DNA of 64,000 nt from Reyranella humidisoli (GCF_019039055.1 NZ_JAHOPB010000001.1:62001-126000); one strand, 5' to 3'. Positions 9,230 through 17,061 are shown, counted from the first letter of the stretch. Translations and numbers: made by a program. The notes: generated from the sequence alone by a model not told the origin.

Positions 9230-10225
9230 TTAGCCCAGCACTTCCTTGTTCACGACGTTGGCTGCGTTGGGCCGGCCGTCGAACACGCTCAGGATGTTCT
9301 CGATGGCGGTGACGGCCATGCGATCGCTGGCTTCCTTGGTGACGCCCGCCATGTGCGGGCTGAAGATCACGTTCTCCAGCGTGAACAGCTTGTTCGTGGG
9401 CTCCGGCGGCTCCTTGTCGAGCACGTCGAGCCCGGCGCCGCGCAGCTTGCCGCTGCTCAGCGCGTCGAACAGCGCATCCTCGTTCACGATGCCGCCGCGC
9501 GCGGTGTTCACCAGGAAGGCCTCGGCCTTCATCAGGCCCAGCGTCTCCTTATTGAACATGTTGATCGTCTCGGGCGCCTTGGGGCAATGCACCGACACGA
9601 AGTCGACCTTGGGCAGGGTCGCCTTGAGGTCGGTCACCTTGGTGGCGCCGGCCTTCTTGATCTCGGCCTCGGAGATGTTGGGATCGAGGACGAGGACCTC
9701 CATATCGAAGGCGACGCAGCGCTTCACGGTGCGCGACCCGATGCGGCCCATGCCGACGACCAGGATGGTCTTGCCCGACAGGTCGGCCGGCAGGTCGGAG
9801 AGGCGCTCGGCCCATCCCTTCTCGCGCACGAAACGGTCGTACTTCTTCACCAGGCGCGCCGAGGCGAGCAGCATGTACATCGCGTGCTCTGCCACCGAGA
9901 CCGAATTGGCGATGCCGGTGGTCATCAGCGGGATCTTGCGCTTGTTCAGCGCCGGGATCTCGACGGCATCGAAGCCGACGCCGAGGCGGGCCACCACCAT
10001 CATGCCGGGTGCCGCGTCGAGCTCGGCCTGGCGAAACGGCGTAGCGCCCAGCGTCACGGCATTGGCGTCCGCGAGCTTCGGGTGCAGCGACGGGACGCGG
10101 TCATCCGTCAGGATCTCGTAGTCGACATCGTCGCGCGCCTTGAGGACGGCGATCCCCGCCTCCGGCATGCGGCCGACGATCAGCACTTTCTTGCGGTTCT
10201 TGCCAGTGTTCGGGCCCGTATTCAT
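9230..10225 (-). CDS. D-isomer-specific 2-hydroxyacid dehydrogenase (PGDH-like)
   Basis: 331 residues from the ATG at 10225, chosen because an AGGGGA site precedes it; a Met nine codons upstream lacks one. The NAD site GMGRIGSRT and the family's Arg-Glu-His catalytic set are visible (VNTARGGIV, DVLDKEPPEP, FSPHMAGVT). No ACT domain follows, so it is a short form, as in glyoxylate/hydroxypyruvate reductases and some 3-phosphoglycerate dehydrogenases. It is directly downstream (60 bp) of the Lrp/AsnC regulator and upstream of an aldo/keto reductase. It oxidises or reduces a D-2-hydroxyacid; the exact acid is unknown. Confidence 0.9.
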   Translation of the reverse strand: MNTGPNTGKNRKKVLIVGRMPEAGIAVLKARDDVDYEILTDDRVPSLHPKLADANAVTLGATPFRQAELDAAPGMMVVARLGVGFDAVEIPALNKRKIPLMTTGIANSVSVAEHAMYMLLASARLVKKYDRFVREKGWAERLSDLPADLSGKTILVVGMGRIGSRTVKRCVAFDMEVLVLDPNISEAEIKKAGATKVTDLKATLPKVDFVSVHCPKAPETINMFNKETLGLMKAEAFLVNTARGGIVNEDALFDALSSGKLRGAGLDVLDKEPPEPTNKLFTLENVIFSPHMAGVTKEASDRMAVTAIENILSVFDGRPNAANVVNKEVLG

Positions 10226-10285
10226 CGTTTCCCCTGCGGTCTTGTCATGCAAACGCGCGATCCTAAGGCCGGCCGCCGTGAGAGG

Positions 10286-10765
10286 CTAGGGCAAGTAGTT
10301 GAGGGGCAACCGCGTGGTGGACTTGATCTCCTCCATCGCGAACATCGAGGTCACGTCGGACAGCTCGATCTTGGCGATCAGGCGCTTGTAGAAAGCGTCG
10401 TAGGCCTCGATGTCGGGCAGGGCGAGCCGGATCAGGTAGTCGATTTCACCACTCATGCGATAGCAGTCCATCACCTCCGGAAACGAGGCCACGGCCTTGG
10501 CGAAGCGGGTCAGCCACTGGGCGTTGTGCTGCGCCGTCCGCACCGCGACGAACACGGTGACGCCGGCATTCACCGCCTTGCGGTCGAGCAGCGCCACGCG
10601 CGAGCGCACGATGCCCTCTTCCTGCAGGCGGTTGATGCGCCGCCAGCAGGGAGTCGTCGACAGGCCGACACGCTTGGCGACCTCGGCCAGCGGCATGTCG
10701 GCACTGTCCTGCAGGCAATCCAGAATCTTCTTGTCGAAGGAATCGAGTGTGAATTTTCCGGCCAT
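10286..10765 (-). CDS. Lrp/AsnC family transcriptional regulator
   Basis: 159 residues. The start at 10765 is preferred over the Met two codons upstream because AGGA sits six bases before it but directly touches the upstream ATG. Residues 5-60 form the winged helix (LDSFDKKILDCLQ, then LAEVAKRVGLSTTPCWRRI as the recognition region); the C-terminal half is the ligand-binding RAM/ACT-like domain with GEIDYLIRLALPD. Proteins of this family assemble as dimers to octamers and sense amino acids. A perfect palindrome just upstream (10778-10790) suggests autoregulation. The likely target is the dehydrogenase gene that follows. Confidence 0.92.
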   Translation of the reverse strand: MAGKFTLDSFDKKILDCLQDSADMPLAEVAKRVGLSTTPCWRRINRLQEEGIVRSRVALLDRKAVNAGVTVFVAVRTAQHNAQWLTRFAKAVASFPEVMDCYRMSGEIDYLIRLALPDIEAYDAFYKRLIAKIELSDVTSMFAMEEIKSTTRLPLNYLP

Positions 10766-10777
10766 TGGCATTCCTGC

Positions 10778-10790
10778 AGAATGAGATTCT
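10778..10790. promoter_or_regulatory. Palindromic Lrp-type operator candidate
   Basis: AGAATGAGATTCT is a perfect 13-bp palindrome (AGAAT, 3-bp spacer, ATTCT) ending 12 bases upstream of the Lrp/AsnC start codon. Lrp-family sites are AT-rich inverted repeats of about this size, and these regulators are usually autoregulated. It is well placed to cover the lrp promoter or leader, and the divergent DUF6356 gene lies only about 66 bp away. The role is inferred from position and symmetry. Confidence 0.5.
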
Positions 10791-10856
10791 CAAGTTAGGC
10801 CATCCCGACGCAAAGCTAGCAAGCCGTTTCCGTCCGCTGCCGGTACAATTGCTCTC

Positions 10857-11105
10857 ATGATCCGCCGCTTCACCGAACACCCCGCCTCAGTCAACGAGAC
10901 CTATTTCCAGCACATGGGGATGGCCTTCGGTTTCGGCAGCAAGATGCTGGTTGGCTCGATCGCCTGTTTCCTGCACGGTCTCTTTCCATGGGTCTGCCTC
11001 ACCCGCGGAAGCGACACGGTTCGCGTTCTCCATCATCGCATGGTGAGCCATCGCACGGTGCGTCCCCCCAAGGACGCCACCACGGTCGTCGCGGCGGGCG
11101 ACTAG
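10857..11105 (+). CDS. DUF6356 family small protein
   Basis: 82 residues beginning MIRRFTEHPASVNETYFQHM. The opening (F-x-E-H-P-x-S-V-x-E-x-Y-x-x-H) followed by a single hydrophobic segment rich in Gly/Phe (residues about 20-45), then LTRGSDTVRVLHHRM, matches my recollection of DUF6356, a family of small proteins with no assigned function that is common in alpha- and betaproteobacteria. It probably sits in or at the inner membrane. It is divergent from the lrp gene. Its last 118 bp overlap, in a different frame, the only available ATG of the downstream hydrolase. Confidence 0.7.
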   Translation: MIRRFTEHPASVNETYFQHMGMAFGFGSKMLVGSIACFLHGLFPWVCLTRGSDTVRVLHHRMVSHRTVRPPKDATTVVAAGD

Positions 11106-11962
11106 CCCCGCTCTCCAGCTTCGTTGGTTGGCTCGTCGCGACGATTACCGTCGCGGCGCTTCCCGCGTTCGCGCAGGACCGCGCCCTGGTGCCGGTCACG
11201 GTCGACGGTGAGTCCGTGAAGCTCGCCACCATCACCTACAAGCCGGCCGGCAATGGCCCGTTCGCCACGCTGATCTTCCATCACGGCTCGACCGGCCGCG
11301 GCAACGATCCGGCGGCGTTTGCACGGCCGTACAATCCGACTGTTCTCGCCCAGTGGTTCACGGATCGCGGCTGGGCGGTCATCCTGCCGTCGCGCCGTGG
11401 CCGTGGCGGATCGGAAGGTCTCTACGACGAGGGGTTCGGAGCGAACCGTGCCTATGGCTACAGTTGCGAGGAGACGCTCGCACTGGCCGGCGCCGATCGC
11501 GCCTTGCGGGACATCGACGCGATCACCCCCCTGCTCCTCGCTCAGCCCTTCGTCGACCGCGGTCGTGTGGCAGTCGGCGGCTTGTCGCGCGGCGGCAGCC
11601 TGGCGATTGCCTGGACAGGCCGTCAGCCGACCGTGGCGCGCGCCGCGATCAATTTCGTCGGCGGGTGGATGGGTGAGGCTTGCTCGTCGGCGGCATCGAT
11701 CAACCAGAACCTGTTCCGGCACGGCGTGCCTTTCCCTCACCCGTCGGTGTGGCTCTATGGCGACAACGATCCCTTTTATCGGCTCGTGCATTCGCGCGCG
11801 AATTTCGCCGCTTTCAGGGCGGCCGGCGGTCGCGGAACGTTCCATGAGTATGCACCACCGCCGGGCCTGAACGGTCATCAAATAATTTCCGTCCCGGGCC
11901 TTTGGAATGACGCGATGGAGACTTACCTGATGGAGAGAGGGCTGCCGGGACGTCCTCGATAG
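10988..11962 (+). CDS. Secreted alpha/beta hydrolase (dienelactone hydrolase-like)
   Basis: Up to 324 residues. The mature part has the alpha/beta-hydrolase layout: oxyanion region FHHGSTGRGNDP, nucleophile elbow GGLSRGGS (G-x-S-x-G), acid in LYGDNDPF and a C-terminal His in PGLNGHQI. A hydrophobic segment FVGWLVATITVAALPAFAQ, ending at an AxA-type cleavage site, implies export. The start is uncertain: the only in-frame ATG (10988) gives an unusually long 37-residue basic n-region and overlaps the DUF6356 gene, and no in-frame GTG or TTG lies closer. The substrate is unknown; probably an esterase or peptidase-like hydrolase of the envelope. Confidence 0.72.
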   Translation: MGLPHPRKRHGSRSPSSHGEPSHGASPQGRHHGRRGGRLAPLSSFVGWLVATITVAALPAFAQDRALVPVTVDGESVKLATITYKPAGNGPFATLIFHHGSTGRGNDPAAFARPYNPTVLAQWFTDRGWAVILPSRRGRGGSEGLYDEGFGANRAYGYSCEETLALAGADRALRDIDAITPLLLAQPFVDRGRVAVGGLSRGGSLAIAWTGRQPTVARAAINFVGGWMGEACSSAASINQNLFRHGVPFPHPSVWLYGDNDPFYRLVHSRANFAAFRAAGGRGTFHEYAPPPGLNGHQIISVPGLWNDAMETYLMERGLPGRPR

Positions 11963-12029
11963 AAACCGCAACCCCTTCCCGATGGACTACGTTCATGTGC
12001 GGGGCGAGCGAACAGAAGCGGAGGCTCAA

Positions 12030-12413
12030 ATGGAAACACCATTGCGGATCAGCTACCAGGGCGGCACTCCCAGCGAAGCCCTGAACGCTCTCATCAACGA
12101 CCATGTCGAGACGCTCGAGAAGCTCCATGGCCGTCTGACCTCCTGCCAGGTGATCGTGCAGGTTCCCGAGCGTCATCACCGCACGAGCAATCTCTTCAGC
12201 GTACACATTCACATCGCGCTGCCGGGCCATATCGACATCAACATCGATCACACGTCGCATGACGACGAGCGGTTCTCCGATCCGACCTTTGCCGTGAACG
12301 ACGCGTTCCGTCGCGCCAAGCGGCAAATCAAGGAGCGGGCCCGCAAGCAGCGCGGCGAAGTGAAGAACCTCCACGAGCGCGTCGAGCGCACGCTCGATCG
12401 TGCAGAGGGCTAG
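12030..12413 (+). CDS. Ribosome hibernation / RaiA-HPF family protein (S30AE)
   Basis: 127 residues. The start at 12030 (METPLRISYQGG) is chosen over an ATG 16 codons upstream because GGAGG lies just before it. The beta-alpha-beta-beta-beta-alpha pattern of the S30AE fold is recognisable: strand LRISYQG, helix ALNALINDHVETLEKLH, strands CQVIVQVPE and NLFSVHIHIALPG, and helix FAVNDAFRRAKRQIKERARKQ. There is no C-terminal dimerisation domain, so it is a short HPF/RaiA-type protein that would bind the 30S decoding site in slow growth. The sequence is divergent, so the assignment to the family is firmer than its exact role. Confidence 0.78.
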   Translation: METPLRISYQGGTPSEALNALINDHVETLEKLHGRLTSCQVIVQVPERHHRTSNLFSVHIHIALPGHIDINIDHTSHDDERFSDPTFAVNDAFRRAKRQIKERARKQRGEVKNLHERVERTLDRAEG

Positions 12414-12422
12414 GCTCGGCGG

Positions 12423-13031
12423 CTAGCGCCGGCGCGGCACACCCTTCTCGTCGAGTCTTTCCCGCAGCAGAAAGACTCGATCGCCACCCCAGAAAATCTC
12501 GCCGTCCAGGACGAAGCTCGGGACGCCGAAGATCCCCGACGCCTCGGCCTCGCTGCGCACCGCGTCATGCCGGGCACCGCCTTCGCCATCGAGGAAGGCG
12601 GCGAAGCCCGGAGGCGCGCCAGCCCGCTCCAGCGCAGCGCTCACTGCCTCGACGCTTTCCGGATCGAGGTCCCGCCGCCAGAAGCGATCGAAGGCGAGAT
12701 CGTTGTAGGCACGAAAGACGCCGTGCTGTTGCGCGTAGAGCATCCCGGCATTGATCGTGCGCGCGTAGAAGATTTTCTTCGGGCCCATCAGGACGAGACC
12801 CTGCTTGTTGGCGAAGCGGCGCGCGTCCATGTAGGCGTAGCGCACGCGACGCCAGTGGTGCGGATCACGCTGCTCGACCGAGCCCTGGAACGAGGCGATG
12901 TCGAGCGTGTAGGGCCGCCATTCGAGGTCGATTTCGTAGTCGGCTTCGAGCTGGTAGGCCCACGCCTTGGCGACGAAGGCGTAGGGGCTGACATAGTCGG
13001 TCCAGAGAACGACCCTGGTGCGCACGGTCAT
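12423..13031 (-). CDS. DsbA-family 2-hydroxychromene-2-carboxylate isomerase-like protein
   Basis: 202 residues starting MTVRTRVVLWTDYVSPYAF. The thioredoxin/GST-kappa type fold is indicated by the strand-turn DYVSPYAF (Ser in place of the CxxC of true DsbA, typical of HCCA isomerases) and by GIFGVPSFVLDGEIFWGGDR near the C-terminus, where the cis-Pro in GVPSF binds glutathione. These enzymes isomerise aromatic-degradation intermediates with glutathione; other members act on different substrates. Its ATG overlaps the stop of the membrane-protein gene (ATGA at 13028-13031), making it the last gene of a four-gene coupled operon. Confidence 0.82.
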   Translation of the reverse strand: MTVRTRVVLWTDYVSPYAFVAKAWAYQLEADYEIDLEWRPYTLDIASFQGSVEQRDPHHWRRVRYAYMDARRFANKQGLVLMGPKKIFYARTINAGMLYAQQHGVFRAYNDLAFDRFWRRDLDPESVEAVSAALERAGAPPGFAAFLDGEGGARHDAVRSEAEASGIFGVPSFVLDGEIFWGGDRVFLLRERLDEKGVPRRR

Positions 13032-13558
13032 ATCCTGCCGGTCTCGCGCCGCCACAGCCACCAGAAGACACCACCGGCCGCGATGGCCAGCAGCGCACCG
13101 ACGAGCAGCAATATCGCCGAATCCTGGATCCACGCCACCGCCGGCACCGACAGCGCGAGGAAGAGGCCGACGACGCAGATACGCCAGACCCGCGCGTGAA
13201 CGCCGGCCACGAAGGTGCCGAGCGCCAGCAGGATCAGGAGCGCGAGGCTCGTCGCATTGTCGTTCACGACACCGCGCACCTCGGGCAGGAACATCAGCCA
13301 CATGGCCGCCAGGAAGGCCAGCCAGTGCAGCGCCTGCGTCACGACCAGCCGCAGATGCTCGGATGTCTTGTCGACTTCCCGCCAGCCCGAAAAGATGCAC
13401 GCAAGACCGTAGACCGGGGCCAGCGCCATCCAGTAGCCGTAGGTCGCCGGCCCGCGAAAGCCCATGGCGATGACGCCGCCGACCGCCAGCACCAGCATGG
13501 CCACGTACGGAAGCTCCCGCAGTACCCAGTGCCGGCCGGCGCCGCCCTCGCCGGTCAA
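13028..13558 (-). CDS. Polytopic membrane protein of unknown function, probable TTG start
   Basis: 176 residues when started at the TTG at 13556-13558, which overlaps the stop of the M20 gene (TTGA) and has AAGGA six bases upstream; the next upstream ATG would lie inside the M20 gene. Hydrophobic segments lie at about residues 14-32, 37-52, 70-88, 97-115, 121-138 and 145-165, suggesting five or six helices, with a conserved-looking GWREVDKTSEHLRLVVTQALHW loop. I do not recognise a family with certainty. It is translationally coupled on both sides (M20 amidohydrolase before, DsbA-fold isomerase after), which argues for a shared pathway or an expression link. Confidence 0.7.
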   Translation of the reverse strand: MTGEGGAGRHWVLRELPYVAMLVLAVGGVIAMGFRGPATYGYWMALAPVYGLACIFSGWREVDKTSEHLRLVVTQALHWLAFLAAMWLMFLPEVRGVVNDNATSLALLILLALGTFVAGVHARVWRICVVGLFLALSVPAVAWIQDSAILLLVGALLAIAAGGVFWWLWRRETGRI

Positions 13559-14730
13559 CGCGGGTCCTTCGCCAGCCGCTTCTCGACCACCCGCGCCCAC
13601 AGGGTCGAGCCCAGGGTGAGCGCCTCGTCGTTGAAGTCGTAGCTGGGATTGTGGACTTCGCAGCCGCCTTCGCCGCCGCCATTGCCGATGTTGATGAACG
13701 CGCCGGGCACCTGCTCCAGCATGTAGGAGAAGTCCTCGGAGGCCATCACGAACGGGCCTTCGCGGTTCATGTTCTCCGGTCCCACGATCTCGGCCGCCAC
13801 ATCGGCGATGAACTTCACCGCGTCCTTGTCGTTCACCAGCGGCGGGAAGGCGATGCGCACGTCGGCCTTGGCGCTGCCGCCCAGGGTCTTCGCGATGCCG
13901 CTGGAGATCGTCTCGATGCGCTCCTTGATCAGGGCCATCGTCTCCTTCCGGAAGGCGCGGATCGTGCCGCGCAGCACGGCCTCCTGCGGGATCACGTTGT
14001 AGGCGTCGCCCGAGTGCATCTGCGTGACCGAGATCACCGCCGAATCGAGCGGCGCGACGTTGCGCGATACGACGCTCTGCAGGGCGGAGATGATCTGCGT
14101 GGCGATGATGACGGGGTCGATGCCCGTTTCCGGCCGCGCGCCGTGCGCGCCCTTGCCGGTGATGTGGATGTCGAACAGGCCGCCGCCGGCCATCTGCGGA
14201 CCCGAGCGGATGGCGAACTTGCCGACGTCGAGCTTCGGCCTGTTGTGCATGCCGAAGATGATCTCGCAGGGAAACTTCTGGAACAGTCCGTCCTTGACCA
14301 TCGCCTCGGCGCCGCCGCGGCCTTCCTCGGCCGGCTGGAAGATCAGGTGCACGGTGCCGTCGAAGTTGCGCGTGGCCGCGAGATACTTGGCGGCGCCCAG
14401 CAGCATCGCGGTGTGGCCGTCATGGCCGCAGGCATGCATGCGGCCCTTGTGCTGGCTGCGATGGTCGAAGGTGTTGAGCTCGTCCATCGGCAGCGCGTCC
14501 ATGTCGGCGCGCAGGCCGATGGCGCGCGGATTGTTGCCGACGCGGATCGTGCCCACGACGCCGGTCTTGCCGATGCCGGTCGTGACCTCGCAGCCCCACT
14601 CCTTCAGCTTCTGCGCCACGATGGTGCTGGTGCGCTCCTCCTCGAAGCCCAGCTCCGGGTGCGCATGGATGTCGCGCCGGATGGCGGTGAGCTCGGCGGC
14701 GGCGGCGGCGATCAGCGGTTCGATTTTCAT
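13555..14730 (-). CDS. M20 family amidohydrolase (hippurate hydrolase/aminoacylase-like)
   Basis: 391 residues. The dinuclear metallopeptidase motifs are clear: DIHAHPELGFEE (substrate side), ADMDALPM, MHACGHDGHTAMLLGAA (metal Cys/His), FQPAEEGRGGAEAM (catalytic Glu pair) and MHNRP. The insert GKGAHGARPETGIDP belongs to the dimerisation domain of the M20D (AmhX/HipO) group. It hydrolyses N-acyl amino acids or similar amides in the cytosol. It starts 5 bp after the alpha/beta hydrolase stop and its own stop overlaps the TTG of the membrane protein, so it is part of a coupled operon. Confidence 0.93.
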   Translation of the reverse strand: MKIEPLIAAAAAELTAIRRDIHAHPELGFEEERTSTIVAQKLKEWGCEVTTGIGKTGVVGTIRVGNNPRAIGLRADMDALPMDELNTFDHRSQHKGRMHACGHDGHTAMLLGAAKYLAATRNFDGTVHLIFQPAEEGRGGAEAMVKDGLFQKFPCEIIFGMHNRPKLDVGKFAIRSGPQMAGGGLFDIHITGKGAHGARPETGIDPVIIATQIISALQSVVSRNVAPLDSAVISVTQMHSGDAYNVIPQEAVLRGTIRAFRKETMALIKERIETISSGIAKTLGGSAKADVRIAFPPLVNDKDAVKFIADVAAEIVGPENMNREGPFVMASEDFSYMLEQVPGAFINIGNGGGEGGCEVHNPSYDFNDEALTLGSTLWARVVEKRLAKDPR

Positions 14731-14735
14731 GGCGC

Positions 14736-15530
14736 TCAGGACTCCAGCAGGAAGGAAGTCATTACACGACGAAACTCCGCGCCGTGCACGTTCGGATATG
14801 CATGACCGCCGTCCGGCAGCACATAGGCACGGGCGCCCGGGATCAGGCGGACCAGTTCCTCGGTGAAGTAGAGCGGCGTCACCGTGTCGTCGCGGGCGCA
14901 GAGGGCCAGGGTGGGCGCCCTCACCTTCTGCAACTGCTCTCGACGATCGTGCGCCACGATGGCGGCGATCCGCGACAGGACGATCTCGGGAACCGGGATC
15001 GTGTCGGCTGACCTGGCCTCGGCGGCGATGAGATCGGCGTCGTGGTCGCGTACCCAGGCTGGCGAGTTCAGCGCCAGTGCACTCGCCTTCAGATAGGCCG
15101 CCGGCCCCAGTTCGCGCAGCATCAGCGAGCGCATCTCGAACAGGCGCCGGAAGAAGGCGTCGGTCCTGGCCCATGTGGCGCTCAGCACCAGCCGGTCGAT
15201 CCGGTGCGGATGCTCGATGGCCAGCACCTGCCCCATGGCGCCGCCCGTCGAATGACCGCACCAGTGAACCTTGTCGTATCCCAGCCCTTCGATGAGTTGC
15301 AGCGCATCGTCGGCCATCTGCGCCACGCTGTAGTCGATCCGCGACAGGCTGCTGCGGGCAGTGCCGCGATGATCGTGCACGACGACGGTGAATTGACGGG
15401 CCAGGTCGGACACGTTGTCGCCCCACCAGCGCCCGTCGCCGCCGAGACCGGCGACCAGAAACAGCACGGGGCCGCTGCCCTGCACCTCGTAGTGAAGGTC
15501 GGCTCCGTCGCGCAGCTTGAACAGGGGCAT
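14736..15530 (-). CDS. Alpha/beta hydrolase (RutD/3-oxoadipate enol-lactonase-like)
   Basis: 264 residues from the ATG at 15530, which follows AGGAG at the right spacing; a longer reading upstream is rejected. Motifs: oxyanion loop LVAGLGGDGRWWGDN, VVHDHRGTARSS, nucleophile WCGHSTGGAMG (G-x-S-x-G with Ser), acid in LCARDDTVTP and His in LPDGGHAYPN. Length and pattern fit the PcaD/RutD group of small cytosolic C-C/ester/carbamate hydrolases. It leads the operon with the M20 amidohydrolase, membrane protein and DsbA-fold isomerase, so a role in stepwise amide or ring catabolism is a reasonable inference. Confidence 0.87.
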   Translation of the reverse strand: MPLFKLRDGADLHYEVQGSGPVLFLVAGLGGDGRWWGDNVSDLARQFTVVVHDHRGTARSSLSRIDYSVAQMADDALQLIEGLGYDKVHWCGHSTGGAMGQVLAIEHPHRIDRLVLSATWARTDAFFRRLFEMRSLMLRELGPAAYLKASALALNSPAWVRDHDADLIAAEARSADTIPVPEIVLSRIAAIVAHDRREQLQKVRAPTLALCARDDTVTPLYFTEELVRLIPGARAYVLPDGGHAYPNVHGAEFRRVMTSFLLES

Positions 15531-15579
15531 TCCGTCTCCTCGGCGATTTGCTATGGTCGCCCCAGGAGGTAAGCGCACC

Positions 15580-15930
15580 ATGAAGCGCCTGTCGATTGTT
15601 GCGTTGGCCCTGATGAGCGGCTGCACTGCCCAGGAGCAGCCGCTAAACACCGGAATTCCGCGGCCGGCGCCCGAAGAGGCGACGCCGACGGGCATCGCCT
15701 ATCTCTGCGAAGGCCGAAGGGAAGTCGCCGTCGTCTACGCCAAGAATCGGGTGTCGGTAACGATGGGCGACAGGACGTGGCGCCTGGAATATCAGGGCGC
15801 GGGTCAGGGCTTCCGCTATGCCGATGCCACGACGGAATGGTCTGGCCGCGACAATGCCGGCACGCTCAAGGCTCTCAGTGGCGGTGCGCCGCTCGCCGCC
15901 AATTGCCAGCCGATGCGCCGCACGACGTGA
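15580..15930 (+). CDS. MliC-like lipoprotein (C-type lysozyme inhibitor family)
   Basis: 116 residues. The start at 15580 follows an AGGAGGT site at 15564-15570. A lipoprotein signal ends in LMSGC (lipobox, Cys16), so the mature protein is anchored in the envelope. The remaining domain has the MliC layout: YLCEGRREVAVVY, then beta strands, RYADATTEWSGRDNAGTL (the usual W-x-K/R-G/D-x-A-x-L element) and a C-terminal Cys able to pair with the first Cys of the domain. Known MliC proteins block vertebrate lysozyme. Similarity is by pattern, so moderate confidence; a generic small lipoprotein is the alternative. Confidence 0.68.
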   Translation: MKRLSIVALALMSGCTAQEQPLNTGIPRPAPEEATPTGIAYLCEGRREVAVVYAKNRVSVTMGDRTWRLEYQGAGQGFRYADATTEWSGRDNAGTLKALSGGAPLAANCQPMRRTT

Positions 15931-15942
15931 CGCGCGGCAGCG

Positions 15943-16044
15943 CTACTTCAGCCAGAACTTGATTGCGTAGCCCACCAGGGCGGTGACGCCGACGCCACCG
16001 GCCCACAGGCCGACGAACCACAGCCACTGACGCGGCTTCGGCAT
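15943..16044 (-). CDS. DUF2474 small membrane protein of bd-type (CIO) oxidase
   Basis: 33 residues, a single-helix protein with a basic N-terminus (MPKPRQWLWFVGLW) and a C-terminal FWLK. It starts 13 bp after the cioB/cydB stop on the same strand. DUF2474 proteins are short one-helix proteins found downstream of cyanide-insensitive bd-type oxidase operons, in the place CydX holds in E. coli; size, composition and position all fit. It probably stabilises the oxidase in the inner membrane. Such small genes are easily missed by gene callers. Confidence 0.78.
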   Translation of the reverse strand: MPKPRQWLWFVGLWAGGVGVTALVGYAIKFWLK

Positions 16045-16057
16045 CACCGGCCGCCCA

Positions 16058-17059
16058 TCAGTGATAGCCCTCGTGGCCAGTCTTGCCGCGGAACACCCAG
16101 TAGGAATAGCCGGTATAGGCCAGGATGATGGGCACCATCACCAGCACGCCGGGCAGCATGAACTTCAGGCTGTCGTGCGGCGCGGCGGCGTCCCAGATCG
16201 AGACCGACGGCGGTACCACGTAGGGATAGAGGCTGATGCCGAGGCCGGCGAGCCCCAGGCCGAACAGGGCCAGCGCCATCAGAAACGGCGTGTAGTGATG
16301 GCCGCGTCGCAGGCCCCAGAACAGCACGAAGGTGACGACCGCGACCAGCACCGGCACCTGGGCCGTGAAAAGAACCTGCGGCCAGGCGAACCAGCGCAGC
16401 CAGTAGGCGTCGCGCAGGAAGGGCGTCGCCGCGCTCACCGCCGCCATCGCCACGATCGTGGCGATGGCCAGGCGGAAGGCCAGCCGGTAGCAACGCTCCT
16501 GCAGCGAGCCTTCGCTCTTCATCACCAGCCAGGTCGAACCCAGCAAGGCGTAGCCGCAGAGGAGGCTCACGCCCACGAGCAGGCTGAACGGCGTCAGCCA
16601 GTCGAACCATCCACCGGCATAGGTGCGGTTCTGGACGGCGATTCCCTGCAGCAGCGCGCCGAGCGTGATGCCCTGCGCCAGAGCCGCGACGATGGAGCCG
16701 CCAGTGAACGCCACGTCCCAGAGCGGGCGATGGCGCGGGTCGCGCCATCGGAACTCGAAGGCGACGCCGCGGAAGACCAGCGCCAGCAGCATCGCGATGA
16801 TCGGCGCATAGAGCGCCGACAGGATCATGCCGTAGGCCAGCGGGAAGGCCGCCAGCAGGCCACCGCCGCCCATCACGAGCCACGTCTCGTTGCCGTCCCA
16901 GACCGGCGCCACCGAATTGATGGCGCTGTCGCGCTCGCGGCCGACCGGCAGGAACGGAAACAGGATGCCGACACCCAGGTCGAAGCCGTCCATGACGACA
17001 TAGGCCAGGATGGCGAAGGCGATGATGAAGGCGAAGAACATCGGCAGGTCGAATGGCAT
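16058..17059 (-). CDS. cioB: Cytochrome bd-type (cyanide-insensitive) ubiquinol oxidase subunit II
   Basis: 333 residues with about eight or nine membrane helices. The opening LPMFFAFIIAFAILAYVVMDGFDLGVG is the conserved subunit II N-terminus (quoted here as two parts: MPFDLPMFFAFI and YVVMDGFDLGVG), followed by SVAPVWDGNETWLVMGGG. Subunit II binds no haem itself but holds subunit I and helps assemble haem d/b595. It begins 2 bp after the subunit I stop. The protein ends in the soluble-side HEGYH. Naming it cydB or cioB is a matter of subfamily; the short Q-loop of subunit I points to the CIO group. Confidence 0.94.
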   Translation of the reverse strand: MPFDLPMFFAFIIAFAILAYVVMDGFDLGVGILFPFLPVGRERDSAINSVAPVWDGNETWLVMGGGGLLAAFPLAYGMILSALYAPIIAMLLALVFRGVAFEFRWRDPRHRPLWDVAFTGGSIVAALAQGITLGALLQGIAVQNRTYAGGWFDWLTPFSLLVGVSLLCGYALLGSTWLVMKSEGSLQERCYRLAFRLAIATIVAMAAVSAATPFLRDAYWLRWFAWPQVLFTAQVPVLVAVVTFVLFWGLRRGHHYTPFLMALALFGLGLAGLGISLYPYVVPPSVSIWDAAAPHDSLKFMLPGVLVMVPIILAYTGYSYWVFRGKTGHEGYH

Positions 17060-17061
17060 GA

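Noticed and set aside
9188-10798. A long plus-strand reading antisense to the dehydrogenase and lrp genes
   Set aside because: It crosses two recognised genes and an intergenic gap without any family motif, and has low-complexity composition.
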